Assembly: GCF_009831575.1 (NCBI RefSeq)
Contig: NZ_WUUT01000001.1
Coordinates: 395,345 to 459,344 of the forward strand
Source: Halovenus carboxidivorans
Lineage (GTDB): Archaea > Halobacteriota > Halobacteria > Halobacteriales > Haloarculaceae
Reading direction: 5' to 3'
DNA: 64,000 nucleotides
Below are positions 34,084 to 43,806 of this stretch, in pieces (the first letter of the stretch is position 1; every line of letters starts with the position of its first letter). The notes below the pieces were generated by a model that did no database searches, had not been told where the DNA came from, and was given only the letters and a program-made list of their open reading frames with translations. A program made the position numbers and the translations under genes.

Positions 34084-35529
34084 ATGAGTCGGGGGCTTCG
34101 CTACCGTGGAGTGAGTGTTGTTGGGACTGTCGCACTCACAGTGTTCGCGGTAGTGGTGACCAATCTCCCGGTCGTACACGACCTCTTCAAGCGCGTTCCG
34201 TATCTCGGCCGACCGGCCCCCGCGGTACTGTCCTCAGGAGACTTGGTTCCGGCGATCGTCACGACCGCTGTCGTCGTCGTGGCGATCATGTGGCCGCTGT
34301 TCAAGCCCCGCCCGCGGCGGATACTCGACACGATTCTGCTGACACAGAAACGCGTCGTCTTCGCGATGATCGGGCTGGCCGCGCTGGGCTATTTCGATTA
34401 CTCCTATCGGCTCCCGCGACCGACGCTGCTGTTGACGACGGCGGCGTTGCTCGCGGTGCTACCGGTGTTCATGGTCACGATTCGTCGGCGACCGACCGAC
34501 AGTTCCCGGGCGATCATCGTCGGCGACGACCCCGAAGCGATGGAGTCGATTCTGTCGGCAACCGACCTGCCCGTGTTGGGGTACGTCTCGCCGCCCTCGG
34601 TGTACGCACCTGAGGGGATCGAACCCGAGCGGGTGAGCATCGCCGACGGTGGACAGTCTGCGGATCGACTTGACGAGTTGCCGTGTTTGGGTGGGTTGGC
34701 CCGGTTGGACGAGGTGATCGTCGGGGAGGATGTGGATACGGCGCTGTTGGCCTTTGCGGCGACTGATCGGGAGGAGTTTTTCGGGGCCATCGAGACGTGT
34801 CACGATCACGGTGTGAATGCGCTGGCACACGAGGATCACACTGACCACATTCTCACCGATGACTTCAGCGGCGGGTCGCTGTTGACTGTCGATCTCGAAC
34901 CGTGGGACTGGCAGGACCACGTGTTGAAACGTGGCTTCGATGTGGCCTTTGCTGCGAGCGCGCTCGTACTTGCGTCGCCGGTCATCGCGGTCATCGCTGC
35001 CGCGATCAAGCTGGAGGATGGTGGGCCAATCTTGTACCATCAGGAGCGGACTGCGGCGTTTGGAGATACGTTTACGATTGCGAAGTTCCGGAGTATGGTT
35101 CCCGATGCGGAGTCGAAAAGCGGGGCGAAGATCAGCGACGAGGATTCCGGTGGTGTTGACCCGCGGGTGACACGCGTCGGTCAAGTGTTGCGGAAGACAC
35201 ATCTGGATGAGATCCCGCAGCTGTGGGCGATTCTGGTCGGCGACATGAGTGTTGTCGGACCACGACCCGAGCGGCCGGAGTTGGATTTCGAGATCGAGGA
35301 GGGGGTCGGGAACTGGCGACGGCGTTGGTTCGTCAAGCCGGGGCTGACTGGTCTGGCGCAGATCAACGACGCGACGGGTGCCGAGCCAGAACAGAAATTG
35401 CGGTATGATATCGAGTACATTCGGCGGCAATCCTTCTGGTTCGATCTGAAGATCGTTGTGCGACAGTTGTGGATGGTGGGTGTCGATGCGATTGGATTTG
35501 TAGCTGGTGGCAGCGATAACCCTGAATAG
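34084..35529 (+). CDS. Polyprenyl-phosphate sugar phosphotransferase (WbaP/WcaJ type)
   Basis: A 481-residue membrane enzyme with four or five N-terminal helices, a CoA-binding-like/Rossmann middle part (SSRAIIVGDDPEAMESIL), and a C-terminal bacterial sugar transferase domain. The catalytic domain shows LKRGFDVAFAASALVLASPV, GPILYHQERTAAFGDTFTIA followed by KFRSM, VGQVLRKTHLDEIPQLW, and SVVGPRPERPEL. It transfers a sugar-1-phosphate to a polyprenyl (dolichyl-type) phosphate on the cytoplasmic face, the first step of surface glycan assembly. It leads the glycan cluster and is followed by a glycosyltransferase gene 91 bases downstream. Confidence 0.92.
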   Translation: MSRGLRYRGVSVVGTVALTVFAVVVTNLPVVHDLFKRVPYLGRPAPAVLSSGDLVPAIVTTAVVVVAIMWPLFKPRPRRILDTILLTQKRVVFAMIGLAALGYFDYSYRLPRPTLLLTTAALLAVLPVFMVTIRRRPTDSSRAIIVGDDPEAMESILSATDLPVLGYVSPPSVYAPEGIEPERVSIADGGQSADRLDELPCLGGLARLDEVIVGEDVDTALLAFAATDREEFFGAIETCHDHGVNALAHEDHTDHILTDDFSGGSLLTVDLEPWDWQDHVLKRGFDVAFAASALVLASPVIAVIAAAIKLEDGGPILYHQERTAAFGDTFTIAKFRSMVPDAESKSGAKISDEDSGGVDPRVTRVGQVLRKTHLDEIPQLWAILVGDMSVVGPRPERPELDFEIEEGVGNWRRRWFVKPGLTGLAQINDATGAEPEQKLRYDIEYIRRQSFWFDLKIVVRQLWMVGVDAIGFVAGGSDNPE

Positions 35530-35620
35530 GAAGACGAAAGCTGAGGAGTCAGAGGAAGCGAGCCGATCTTTCCTGGGTAAACCACTATGTTCTTTTGTCG
35601 GACATTCGAAGGCCGGCTAC

Positions 35621-36700
35621 ATGCGCATCTTGCGGGTCGCACAGAAGACCTATCCCGACGTGACAGGCGGCGGGGCGTATCACGTCCATGCAATGAGTCG
35701 TGACCAGGCTGAGATGGGCCACGACGTAACTGTGTTGACGGTCAAACAGGATGACTCGCTTCCCCACGTTGAGGAGCGCGAGGGCTATACCGTAGTTCGA
35801 TACGATCCGGCTATGACACTGCTCGGGAACGAGATCAGCCCCGGCGTAGCGCAGTATCTGCAGGAAGCGGATAACTTCGATGTGATTCATGCACACTCCC
35901 ATCTGTACTTCTCTACGAACTTGACGGCGCTCAAGCGCGCGCTCGGTGAAACACCGCTAGCAATCACGAACCACGGTCTGTACTCACAGACTGCGCCGAA
36001 GTGGGTCTTTGATTTGTATCTGCGGACAATCGGGCGGTGGACATTTGATCAGGCTGACGTGGTTTTCTGTTATACTGAGGAGGACAGGAAGCGAGTGCGA
36101 GACTTCGGGGTATCGAGTTCGATTGAGGTCGTACCTAACGGAATCGACACGGAACGGTTCACCCCTGATGGGCCGGAGAGTGAATTGATTAATCACGACG
36201 GTCCCGTGGTGTTGTTTGTTGGACGACTGGTTGAGGGTAAGCGACCACAGGATGCGGTTCATGCAGTGTCACAGTTTAGTGAGAACGCGAAGTTGTACAT
36301 CGTCGGTGACGGACCGATGCGTGTCGAGTTGGAAGAACAAGCTGGCGAAGAGGTGGAATTTCTTGGCCACGTTCCGTATAGGGAAATGCCAGCAATATAC
36401 CGCTCCGGGGACGTGTTGGTGCTTCCGAGCCGGGCCGAGGGGCTACCCCGGACAGTGTTAGAGGCGTTTGCATCGGGAACGCCTGCGGTTACGAGTGATT
36501 TACCACAGACAGCTCCGATAGTAACAAAGGGCGGAAAGACAGTCGACATCGGAGACGTAGACGAGTATGCAGAGGCACTTGTAAAGACCTACGAGCAGAG
36601 GACACAATTAGGCGACGCTGGACATCAGGCAGTGACAGACCAGTTCCGCTGGGGTGAGACTGTCACAAAGACGACCGACGCTCTTGAAGCGATTAGATGA
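35621..36700 (+). CDS. Family GT4 glycosyltransferase
   Basis: A 359-residue retaining glycosyltransferase of the GT-B fold. The start at 35621 gives MRILRVAQKTYPDVTGGGAY, with the conserved N-terminal Gly-rich loop; the reading frame continues upstream to 35507 but that part overlaps the previous gene. Donor-site motif EGLPRTVLEAFASGTPAVTS holds the E-x7-E signature. Its 3' end overlaps the convergent asparagine synthase gene by 8 bases. Sugar specificity is unknown. Confidence 0.9.
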   Translation: MRILRVAQKTYPDVTGGGAYHVHAMSRDQAEMGHDVTVLTVKQDDSLPHVEEREGYTVVRYDPAMTLLGNEISPGVAQYLQEADNFDVIHAHSHLYFSTNLTALKRALGETPLAITNHGLYSQTAPKWVFDLYLRTIGRWTFDQADVVFCYTEEDRKRVRDFGVSSSIEVVPNGIDTERFTPDGPESELINHDGPVVLFVGRLVEGKRPQDAVHAVSQFSENAKLYIVGDGPMRVELEEQAGEEVEFLGHVPYREMPAIYRSGDVLVLPSRAEGLPRTVLEAFASGTPAVTSDLPQTAPIVTKGGKTVDIGDVDEYAEALVKTYEQRTQLGDAGHQAVTDQFRWGETVTKTTDALEAIR

Positions 36701-38582
36701 CGCCCCGGTCTCGCATGCGGTTGTGCCAGCGGGCAAAGACATAGACCGACCAGAGGTGTTTCGAGTGCTCGGCCGTGCCTCGTTTGTGTGCGTCGAGATG
36801 TCTCAAGACAGCCGCGGTATCGACGAAATCTGAATCAAGTGTCGAGACGGTTGCTCGAAATTCGTCTTCGAGTTCGTTTTTGAACCACTCGCCGATGGGC
36901 ATGTCGAATCCCTGCTTACCACGTTCCAAAATTGCCGTCGGGAGTACGTCATCAAACGCCTTTTTGAGTACCCGCTTCTGCTCTCGCGCCGTGATCTTGT
37001 AGTTTGTCGGCAGCGAGAGAGCGTACTCAACGACATCGGTATCGAGAAACGGGACGCGGACTTCCAAGGAGTTGTACATGCTTGCCTGATCTGTCTTATG
37101 GAGAATCTGGTTGGGAAGCCCGAACCGAGTGTCGACTGCCTGAATGCGAGAGAGGTCGTCCTGACGGTTTACGGGGAGGTACTTCGCGGCGTCATCGTGG
37201 GCTTCCTGAACCGAAGCGTGGCCGTCACTGGTAGCGGTTAGTCGAGTGGCTCCAGCGAGAGTCTCGTCGTCGGCGATACGGCTCCACTCGAAATGGCGAT
37301 GTGAGAGTCGTGGTTCGCCTCCACGAAGGAATTTCTTGACCTTCCGAATTCGCTCACCACGTTCGTCTTCCCGTGAGACACCAAGCCGATCGACGGCAGG
37401 TTCGATAATCGATCCTCGAACGGCAGGGGGAATCCGTCGGTAGTACTTCGAGTAGTACTCGCCGCGGTAGCGGCTGTAGCCGGCGAACAATTCGTCGGCG
37501 CCATCGCCCGAAAGAGCGACCTTGACATTGCGACTCGTTTCGCGAGAGACGATATAGGTCGGCACGAGTGACTGGTCGGCAAACGGCTCGCCAAGCCGGT
37601 CAAGTACATCCGGAATGGCAGCACGGATATCATCGGGGCCGACTGTGAATTCTGTGTGGTCGGTGTCGTGGTAGTCGGCAACTTCCTGTGCCGCCCACGA
37701 TTCGTCGAAAAGCGCCTCGTCAAACCCGACAGTGAACGTTTTTACTGGGTCGTCCATCTGGTTCGCCATCGTCCCGACGACAATGCTCGAATCGATACCG
37801 CCACTAAGAAAGGCTCCGACCGGTACGTCGCTCATGAGGCGCTTCTCGACTGCGGTTTCGACGCGCGTTCTGAGTTCGTCGACTGCAGTCCGGAAGTCGA
37901 TGTCACGGTGTTCGATGGTTGGAGTGTAAAATTGGGTTCGCTTGATTTCGCCGTCTGAGATTATGACTTGCTCGCCCGGTTCGAGCTTTCGGATGTTCTC
38001 GAAAGCGGTTCGTGGGGCGGGAATATAACCGAGACTGAAGTACTGGCCCATAGCCGTTTGGTCGATACCACCGTGGTCGACGTCAGATTCGAGGACCGCA
38101 GGGAGTTCGGAGGCGAAGGCGATCGAGTCCCCATCGTCGGCCAATAGAAGCGGTTTAATTCCCATCGGGTCACGAGCGAGGAGAAGTCGTCCGCTTGCAG
38201 CGTCCCACAGAGCGAATGCGAACATACCTTCGAGATGGCTGACAAACGAGGGGCCGTATTCCTCGTAGAGATGGACGAGAACTTCGGTATCAGTCTCCGT
38301 TTCAAAGGTGTGCCCCGAGGTAACCAGTTGGTCGCGGAGCTGTGGATAATTGTATATTTCACCGTTGAAGATGACACAGACTGTCTCGTCCTCGTTGAAG
38401 ATCGGCTGACGGCCTGTGTTGAGGCCGATGATGCTCAGGCGCTTATGTGCTAGTCCGACGGGCCCATTGATGTATGTTCCATCCTCATCCGGGCCGCGGT
38501 GGGCTAAGCACTCGTTCATCGCGTGCAACGTGGGACGGTCGGGAGACGCTCTTTCAGAGTGAACTCCTGCAATCCCGCACAT
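36693..38582 (-). CDS. asnB: Glutamine-hydrolysing asparagine synthase-like amidotransferase
   Basis: A 629-residue enzyme. The N-terminal class II glutaminase starts with catalytic Cys2 (MCGIAGVHS), followed by CLAHRGPDEDG, VGLAHKRLSI and FNGEIYNYPQL. The C-terminal synthetase has the PP-loop SGGIDSS at residues 260-266. In surface-glycan clusters AsnB-type proteins often amidate sugar acids, for instance glucuronic acid derivatives, instead of making free asparagine; context supports that here. It shares one base with the upstream alkaline-phosphatase-superfamily gene (TAATG). Confidence 0.94.
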   Translation of the reverse strand: MCGIAGVHSERASPDRPTLHAMNECLAHRGPDEDGTYINGPVGLAHKRLSIIGLNTGRQPIFNEDETVCVIFNGEIYNYPQLRDQLVTSGHTFETETDTEVLVHLYEEYGPSFVSHLEGMFAFALWDAASGRLLLARDPMGIKPLLLADDGDSIAFASELPAVLESDVDHGGIDQTAMGQYFSLGYIPAPRTAFENIRKLEPGEQVIISDGEIKRTQFYTPTIEHRDIDFRTAVDELRTRVETAVEKRLMSDVPVGAFLSGGIDSSIVVGTMANQMDDPVKTFTVGFDEALFDESWAAQEVADYHDTDHTEFTVGPDDIRAAIPDVLDRLGEPFADQSLVPTYIVSRETSRNVKVALSGDGADELFAGYSRYRGEYYSKYYRRIPPAVRGSIIEPAVDRLGVSREDERGERIRKVKKFLRGGEPRLSHRHFEWSRIADDETLAGATRLTATSDGHASVQEAHDDAAKYLPVNRQDDLSRIQAVDTRFGLPNQILHKTDQASMYNSLEVRVPFLDTDVVEYALSLPTNYKITAREQKRVLKKAFDDVLPTAILERGKQGFDMPIGEWFKNELEDEFRATVSTLDSDFVDTAAVLRHLDAHKRGTAEHSKHLWSVYVFARWHNRMRDRGVI

Positions 38583-40024
38583 TATTGGAGGTAGCCGAGA
38601 TCTTCGAGGCGTTGCTCAGTCGATTCTGACATTGAAGCCACTTCGCTATTCGTCTCAGGTAATTCATCAATCCAGGAGTCGAGAACAGCGGCCAGATGGT
38701 CCTTTTTTTCAGGATATTGACCTATGTGGGTTTTCGATTCTCCGTCTTCAAGATTGAACAGCCACTCCGATCCGTCCGACCCATGAATATACTTCCACTC
38801 ATTCTGTATCACTGATCGAAGTCGCCGATCATACGTGTGAACATCGTTCGTACAGTTGTACTGACTCTGCAGGGTTTCGATATCCGGTTGTGGCGCGAGG
38901 TACTCAGCAAACAGTAACCTATCGTCGGGAATACTCTCGGCTGATACGAGCGAGTGCCCGGGTGCGTCTTCCGGAACCGGGGCGTCCCCGATCTCGAGTA
39001 TAGTCGGGGCAATGTCCACCAATCCAACTGGTTTCTCCACGATTTCGTCGTCGGGGAAGTTTGGACCTGAAATCAAAAGTGGGACATTCAGAAGAGTTTC
39101 GTGGAGACTATACTGATGATCCATCAGTCCGTGTTCGCCGATATTTTCTCCGTGATCTCCGGTGATGATAAATACGGTCTCCTCTGCTACGCCTCGTTTC
39201 TCGAATTGACTCCGGAGTTCGGCGATACGACCGTCTAAATACGCTAACTCAGCGCGATACAAGCCGCGAAGAATGGCAAAATCGCGTTGGGTCATTTCCA
39301 CCTCACCTGTGATGTACTTCCAAGCGTCTTGGTTCACACGCTTTGCCTCTGCTAACGTGGCTCCGTCTGGAAGATATTGCTTGGTGAGGCGGTCTGGTGG
39401 GTGGTATTCGAGGTGAGGTTCAAGATAATTGATGAATAAGAATAGTGGCTCATCAGAGAGCCATTCTCCTATGTGATCGGAGACGATGCTGTTGGTGCGC
39501 TTTGCACCATCGTCATCCCGTTTTCGAAGAAATCTCCCATAGATCAGATTCGCGAGGTTTTTAATTGGGTTCCCTGTGAACTTTTGTGCAATACTCTGGA
39601 TTTGGTTGAAGGTGCCCGACTCGGTTTGTGCGATATCACCGAAATCGACGCCGTCTTGGAATAGTTGCCAAGTCGCATAAAACTCATCAAATCCTCGATC
39701 AAAACCGAACTCCCCACTAATCCAGGTATTGTTTGAGACGGCAACTGTCCTGTATCCGTTCTGGCGTAAAAGTTGGGCGAGTGTTGGCTCATGATCAAAC
39801 AGCTTTCGAGCGGCGTGTGACTGGTGTACGGAAGGGTAGTGCCCTGAAAAGATCGTTCCGTGTGAGGGGAGCGTCCACGGTGCGTTCGCGTGGGCCATTG
39901 GAAAAGTCACACCGTCGTGCGTAAGCTGCGCTAACTCGGACATCGGGGTTTGCTCATTAAGCAGGTTCACCGTATCGGCACGGGCAGTATCCATCACGAT
40001 GAGGACTATGTTCGGTGAGTTCAT
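38582..40024 (-). CDS. Alkaline-phosphatase-superfamily protein with threonine nucleophile (sulfatase-like)
   Basis: A 480-residue soluble protein with the superfamily metal sites: PNIVLIVMDTARADTV at the N-terminus and ITGDHGENIGEHGLMDHQYS near residue 300. The usual sulfatase motif CxPSR/SxPSR is replaced by WTLPSHGTIFSG, so the position of the formylglycine precursor is Thr. This points to a phosphoryl-type transferase or hydrolase of the LtaS/phosphopentomutase sort, not a formylglycine sulfatase. There is no signal peptide, so it is cytoplasmic unless exported by another route. It overlaps its upstream neighbour by 4 bases. Confidence 0.87.
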   Translation of the reverse strand: MNSPNIVLIVMDTARADTVNLLNEQTPMSELAQLTHDGVTFPMAHANAPWTLPSHGTIFSGHYPSVHQSHAARKLFDHEPTLAQLLRQNGYRTVAVSNNTWISGEFGFDRGFDEFYATWQLFQDGVDFGDIAQTESGTFNQIQSIAQKFTGNPIKNLANLIYGRFLRKRDDDGAKRTNSIVSDHIGEWLSDEPLFLFINYLEPHLEYHPPDRLTKQYLPDGATLAEAKRVNQDAWKYITGEVEMTQRDFAILRGLYRAELAYLDGRIAELRSQFEKRGVAEETVFIITGDHGENIGEHGLMDHQYSLHETLLNVPLLISGPNFPDDEIVEKPVGLVDIAPTILEIGDAPVPEDAPGHSLVSAESIPDDRLLFAEYLAPQPDIETLQSQYNCTNDVHTYDRRLRSVIQNEWKYIHGSDGSEWLFNLEDGESKTHIGQYPEKKDHLAAVLDSWIDELPETNSEVASMSESTEQRLEDLGYLQ

Positions 40025-41346
40025 TTATAGCCGAGAGCCTCAAGACGCTCCTCTACCCCTTTTCCTTGCTCAATATCCGGAATCGTGATGCCCTCAGAGG
40101 TCTGTTCAATACTGCTGAGTCGGTCTGTTAACACCGTTTCAAACCTGTCGACGACATCTGGATGTTCGTCGGCGACATCCGTCGATTCCTCCGGATCGTC
40201 GTGTAAATCATATAGGTACCCCTCCTCGTGTTTTCCATCGTAGAGATACTTCCACTTGGTCGTGCGAAATCCAAACCGGAGATAATCCTCACCGCGCATT
40301 TCTTTTTCTGTGACGGCAATATCATAGCTCGGCTCTTGGCCTTGCAATACGGGCATAAGAGATTCGCCTTCCATTCGGTCGTTCATCTCATCAGAGAGAT
40401 CAGCATCAACAAAATCTAATATTGTTGGTAGTATGTCTATCGTCCGTACAATCTCTTCTTTATTAGTCGGCTGCGGGACCTCGGCTGATTCAGGGAAGCG
40501 AATAATTAATGGTACGTGGATGAGCTCGTCGTACGGCAGGTTCCCATGTCCGTACTTCCCGTGCTCGTTGAACTCGTCGCCATGATCACCGACGACAATC
40601 ACGATTGTGTCTTCGAGAACCCCTTTCGACGACAGATCATTAAGAAAGTTCCCAATCTCTCTATCGAGGTATTCCACCTCCTTACCGTAGTTCGCCCAGA
40701 GTTCATCATGTTCGTCGGACGTGATTTCCTCGGGAGCGTTGACAGCAGCTTTGCGCCAGAGCCGTTCAGCCCGGAACTTGTTCGCGTAGGTGAAATCATC
40801 GCCAGGGAGGTATGGACCGTGGACATCCATGTACTGGGTCCAGAGGAACCACGGTTCTCTAGTGGTGTCAATCCATTCCGTAAGATTGTCGTTTATTTTC
40901 TCAATGGGTAGGTATGGGGTTCGTTGGAAAATGCGTGCAAACTTATTCGCATACCGAAGCAGTTCGTCCGGGACGTTGTTGACGAGACCATCCGGGTCAA
41001 ACGGAAGTATATTCTCCTCGAACATATCAAACCCACGATGAAAGTTGCGTAATCGCGAGACATTCGGATTCGAGTGAATGGCTGCAGTGGAGTAATCATT
41101 AGCTTGAAATTGCTCGGCCATTGTCGGTTGCCCTTGTTCGAGATACCAGTGTCCGCCGTAATCAAGTGGATATCGGCCGGTCAACATTGCGGTCATTGAC
41201 GGGGCAGTGCTCACCCCTTGCGCAAAACATTGTGAAAAACTGATGCCTTCCTCAGCAAGTGTATCAATATTCGGGGTGCTGATTTTGTCATCATGGATGG
41301 CATCGTACCGGAGTGAATCAACAACAAGGAAGAGTACGTTAGTCAT
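40021..41346 (-). CDS. Second alkaline-phosphatase-superfamily protein, threonine nucleophile
   Basis: A 441-residue relative of the preceding gene. Metal-site motifs are NVLFLVVDSLRYDAIHD and VVGDHGDEFNEHGKYGHG. The nucleophile region is STAPSMTAMLTGRYP, where Thr replaces Cys or Ser of the sulfatase consensus. It lies between asnB/first relative and the polytopic membrane protein on the same strand, overlapping the next gene by 4 bases. A role in adding or removing a phosphate- or phospho-alcohol-type group on the glycan is inferred from the residue and the context. Confidence 0.86.
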   Translation of the reverse strand: MTNVLFLVVDSLRYDAIHDDKISTPNIDTLAEEGISFSQCFAQGVSTAPSMTAMLTGRYPLDYGGHWYLEQGQPTMAEQFQANDYSTAAIHSNPNVSRLRNFHRGFDMFEENILPFDPDGLVNNVPDELLRYANKFARIFQRTPYLPIEKINDNLTEWIDTTREPWFLWTQYMDVHGPYLPGDDFTYANKFRAERLWRKAAVNAPEEITSDEHDELWANYGKEVEYLDREIGNFLNDLSSKGVLEDTIVIVVGDHGDEFNEHGKYGHGNLPYDELIHVPLIIRFPESAEVPQPTNKEEIVRTIDILPTILDFVDADLSDEMNDRMEGESLMPVLQGQEPSYDIAVTEKEMRGEDYLRFGFRTTKWKYLYDGKHEEGYLYDLHDDPEESTDVADEHPDVVDRFETVLTDRLSSIEQTSEGITIPDIEQGKGVEERLEALGYK

Positions 41347-41386
41347 CCTACGTCACTCTAATCAGACTGACTTCAAATGACTTTTG

Positions 41387-42670
41387 TCACTCACCTCGCC
41401 AGTTGATCTCCACCTCGAGGTCCGAGAGGCCGATTACTCCGAGAAGCAATAAAATTGGGATGAATTGGATTCGCCGGCGTACCGCAGCACCGTAATTCAT
41501 TTCCACGATAGAGTAGATAACAATTCCGGTCGTGAGATAGGACGTGAGTATGCCGAGATAGTAGGGCCGATTTCGGAGTTTCCCGATACTACGCTTTGCT
41601 ACCACCGTACTGAAGAGGAGAGCGATGGCACTGACGCTGACCATCGCTTCGACTACTCCTCGAACCTGCCAGGGGAAGGGAGTATACAAGAAGTACACAA
41701 TCTTGAGTGGAGCATACAGTACGATGTCTAACCATGTATCGTAGTGGAGGTTGATCAGATACGCCGCCTCACCGTGGGCCCGGGCGTGAGCGTATGCATC
41801 GACGACATCGGGACTAAGAACCGCCCCATATCCCGTGAACTGCGCGGTATTGAAGGCAAAAAACGTAGCAAAGACAGAGACTACGATGGTAATAGCGGCC
41901 ATACCATAGGGATTGTCTCGTGATTTCAGATACCCTGCCACTGCGATCATGGCGGCGACTAACAGAATATTCTCGACACGTAAAACGGCGATCACAATGA
42001 TTCCAAGACCACCCAATATCGCGTCTCTCCATGTGATCGACGCATACATATGCTGAATAGCGAGAACTACCGTCAACAGTGCGACTGTGAGCAAGATCTC
42101 GCGCTGTATGACGACTGATCGATACAGAATTGTTGGCCAAAACAGGATGAGGCCGGCAGCAAACGTCGCTTGGTTCCTACTGAGAACAAAGCGACCGATC
42201 TTGTAGGATATGTATCCAAGGAGTATACTCGAAACCGATACAGCAATCCGCCCTGCAATCGGATCCTGTCCGATAATAAGATAAAACGGTGTAAGATAAT
42301 AGGACATAAACGTCCACAGGTTTGGTTCAACTGGCATCGCTGATAGTTCACCCTGGGATAGATGGGTGATAATCTCAATTGTATGCTGATTATGAACGCG
42401 TGAGATCGGCGGTGTTGGTAGAAGGGAGAACACCTGATCTGCAATGATAATGAGGAACCTCACCAGCAACGCACCGGCAAGAATCGGCAGCAAAAACCGT
42501 CCACACCGGTAGGAGAGAACTCCGACACCGAAGACAATTGTAGTAACAAACAGAACGCTCAAAACCGGCGGTAAAAACACAGAGACCGCCGACGTGAGAC
42601 AGAGGGACAGAACTAATGCAGTCCAACCAGAGCGCTGTATTCCACTCCATCGCTGATCGGTTTCATTCAT
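41387..42670 (-). CDS. Polytopic membrane protein in the glycan cluster
   Basis: A 427-residue protein with about eleven or twelve hydrophobic segments. The start at 42670 (MNETDQRWSGIQ) is used; an in-frame start at 42703 would extend further into the upstream gene. Loops carry few charged motifs, but RVHNQHTIEIITHLSQGE between early helices and VIQREILLTVALLTVV resemble the outer loop and helix pattern of GT-C or O-antigen-polymerase-like proteins. This is a weak resemblance. It could be a lipid-linked sugar transferase (GT39-like) or polymerase. Confidence 0.76.
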   Translation of the reverse strand: MNETDQRWSGIQRSGWTALVLSLCLTSAVSVFLPPVLSVLFVTTIVFGVGVLSYRCGRFLLPILAGALLVRFLIIIADQVFSLLPTPPISRVHNQHTIEIITHLSQGELSAMPVEPNLWTFMSYYLTPFYLIIGQDPIAGRIAVSVSSILLGYISYKIGRFVLSRNQATFAAGLILFWPTILYRSVVIQREILLTVALLTVVLAIQHMYASITWRDAILGGLGIIVIAVLRVENILLVAAMIAVAGYLKSRDNPYGMAAITIVVSVFATFFAFNTAQFTGYGAVLSPDVVDAYAHARAHGEAAYLINLHYDTWLDIVLYAPLKIVYFLYTPFPWQVRGVVEAMVSVSAIALLFSTVVAKRSIGKLRNRPYYLGILTSYLTTGIVIYSIVEMNYGAAVRRRIQFIPILLLLGVIGLSDLEVEINWRGE

Positions 42671-43802
42671 GTGTGACTTCACGGTACAATTGTGCGTATT
42701 CACTCACCGTCCGCTGGATTGAAAACTCTTCGTTGACTCTCTGGTACGCTTGTTTTCCAAGCTGTTTACGCCGTTCCTCATCTGTGAGGAGACGTGATAT
42801 TTCATTGGAAATAGCCTCGGGCTTGGACGTGGGTACAAGGACCCCAGCATCCGATAAGAGCTCGTTAAATGGTGGAATATCTGAGGCGATGATTGGGCAC
42901 TTAGCCGTCATGCACTCCGCAGGGGCAAGCGGTAATCCCTCCCACAGAGAAGGGAACACTCCGACATCAAATGCAGGTAGAAACGGATACACCTCGGGAA
43001 CGTAACCTGTGAAATGAGTGGATTCGCGAACCTGTTCGTCAATAGCAATTTGCTCAAGCTTATCTCGTTTTGGGCCATCACCAATCAGAATCAGTTTCGC
43101 TGTCGGATGCTCTCTCCGCACTTCCGAGAACGCTTTAATCAAATACTCGTATCCTTTCTGCTCAGTCAATCTTCCGACAGAACCGATTATCAACTCTTCC
43201 GGAGAGCAGTCCGTATACTGTTGTAGAACAGCTCGACACTCCCCAAAGTGAGATTCTATCTCTTCGACATCTATACCGTTCACGATGGTGTGTTTTGGAG
43301 TTGATTTCAGCAGAGGGGCCTCCCACGGGAGAAATGACTCAGTCACTGCATTACTAACTCCTACGATATGATCAGCCAACGGTAGAGACAATCCGTTTGC
43401 GACCCGAGCTTGGAATTTATAAGTCTGGTGCATATTGTGTTCCACACTTATAATATTCGGAACATCGACTATCGTGGCCGCAATCCGCCCCCAGACTCCA
43501 GAAATAGGCGAGTTCGTGTGCAATATTTCGTGATTCCCCCGGCGGAGTTGGTGGACTAATCGATGAAATGCCACTAAATCGTAGTTTGAGTCGGCATCAA
43601 TATCAATAACATCGACCCCCTCTTCCTCAAAAAGAGGCCGGTACGTCCCGTCACCGAACATAAAATAGACTGTCAAATCAAACTCGTCCTCGGGAAGTTG
43701 TCGACAGATATCGTACAGCAACTGTTGTCCCCCGCCGTGTTCCTTGTTGAGATTCCCGATCAAGAATGCTACATCGATGACCTTGTGTTCGTTATCAGTC
43801 AT
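42663..43802 (-). CDS. Family GT4 glycosyltransferase
   Basis: A 379-residue GT-B enzyme (start MTDNEHKVIDVAF, 43802; an in-frame ATG six codons upstream would overlap the preceding gene by 14 bases). The acceptor-side loop is IGNLNKEHGGGQQLLYDICR; the donor-side E-x7-E motif is in FPSLWEGLPLAPAECMTAKC. The catalytic hinge is IIGSVGRLTEQKGYEYLIKA. Sugar donor unknown. It belongs to the minus-strand glycan operon. Confidence 0.9.
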   Translation of the reverse strand: MTDNEHKVIDVAFLIGNLNKEHGGGQQLLYDICRQLPEDEFDLTVYFMFGDGTYRPLFEEEGVDVIDIDADSNYDLVAFHRLVHQLRRGNHEILHTNSPISGVWGRIAATIVDVPNIISVEHNMHQTYKFQARVANGLSLPLADHIVGVSNAVTESFLPWEAPLLKSTPKHTIVNGIDVEEIESHFGECRAVLQQYTDCSPEELIIGSVGRLTEQKGYEYLIKAFSEVRREHPTAKLILIGDGPKRDKLEQIAIDEQVRESTHFTGYVPEVYPFLPAFDVGVFPSLWEGLPLAPAECMTAKCPIIASDIPPFNELLSDAGVLVPTSKPEAISNEISRLLTDEERRKQLGKQAYQRVNEEFSIQRTVSEYAQLYREVTHE

Positions 43803-43806
43803 GGCA

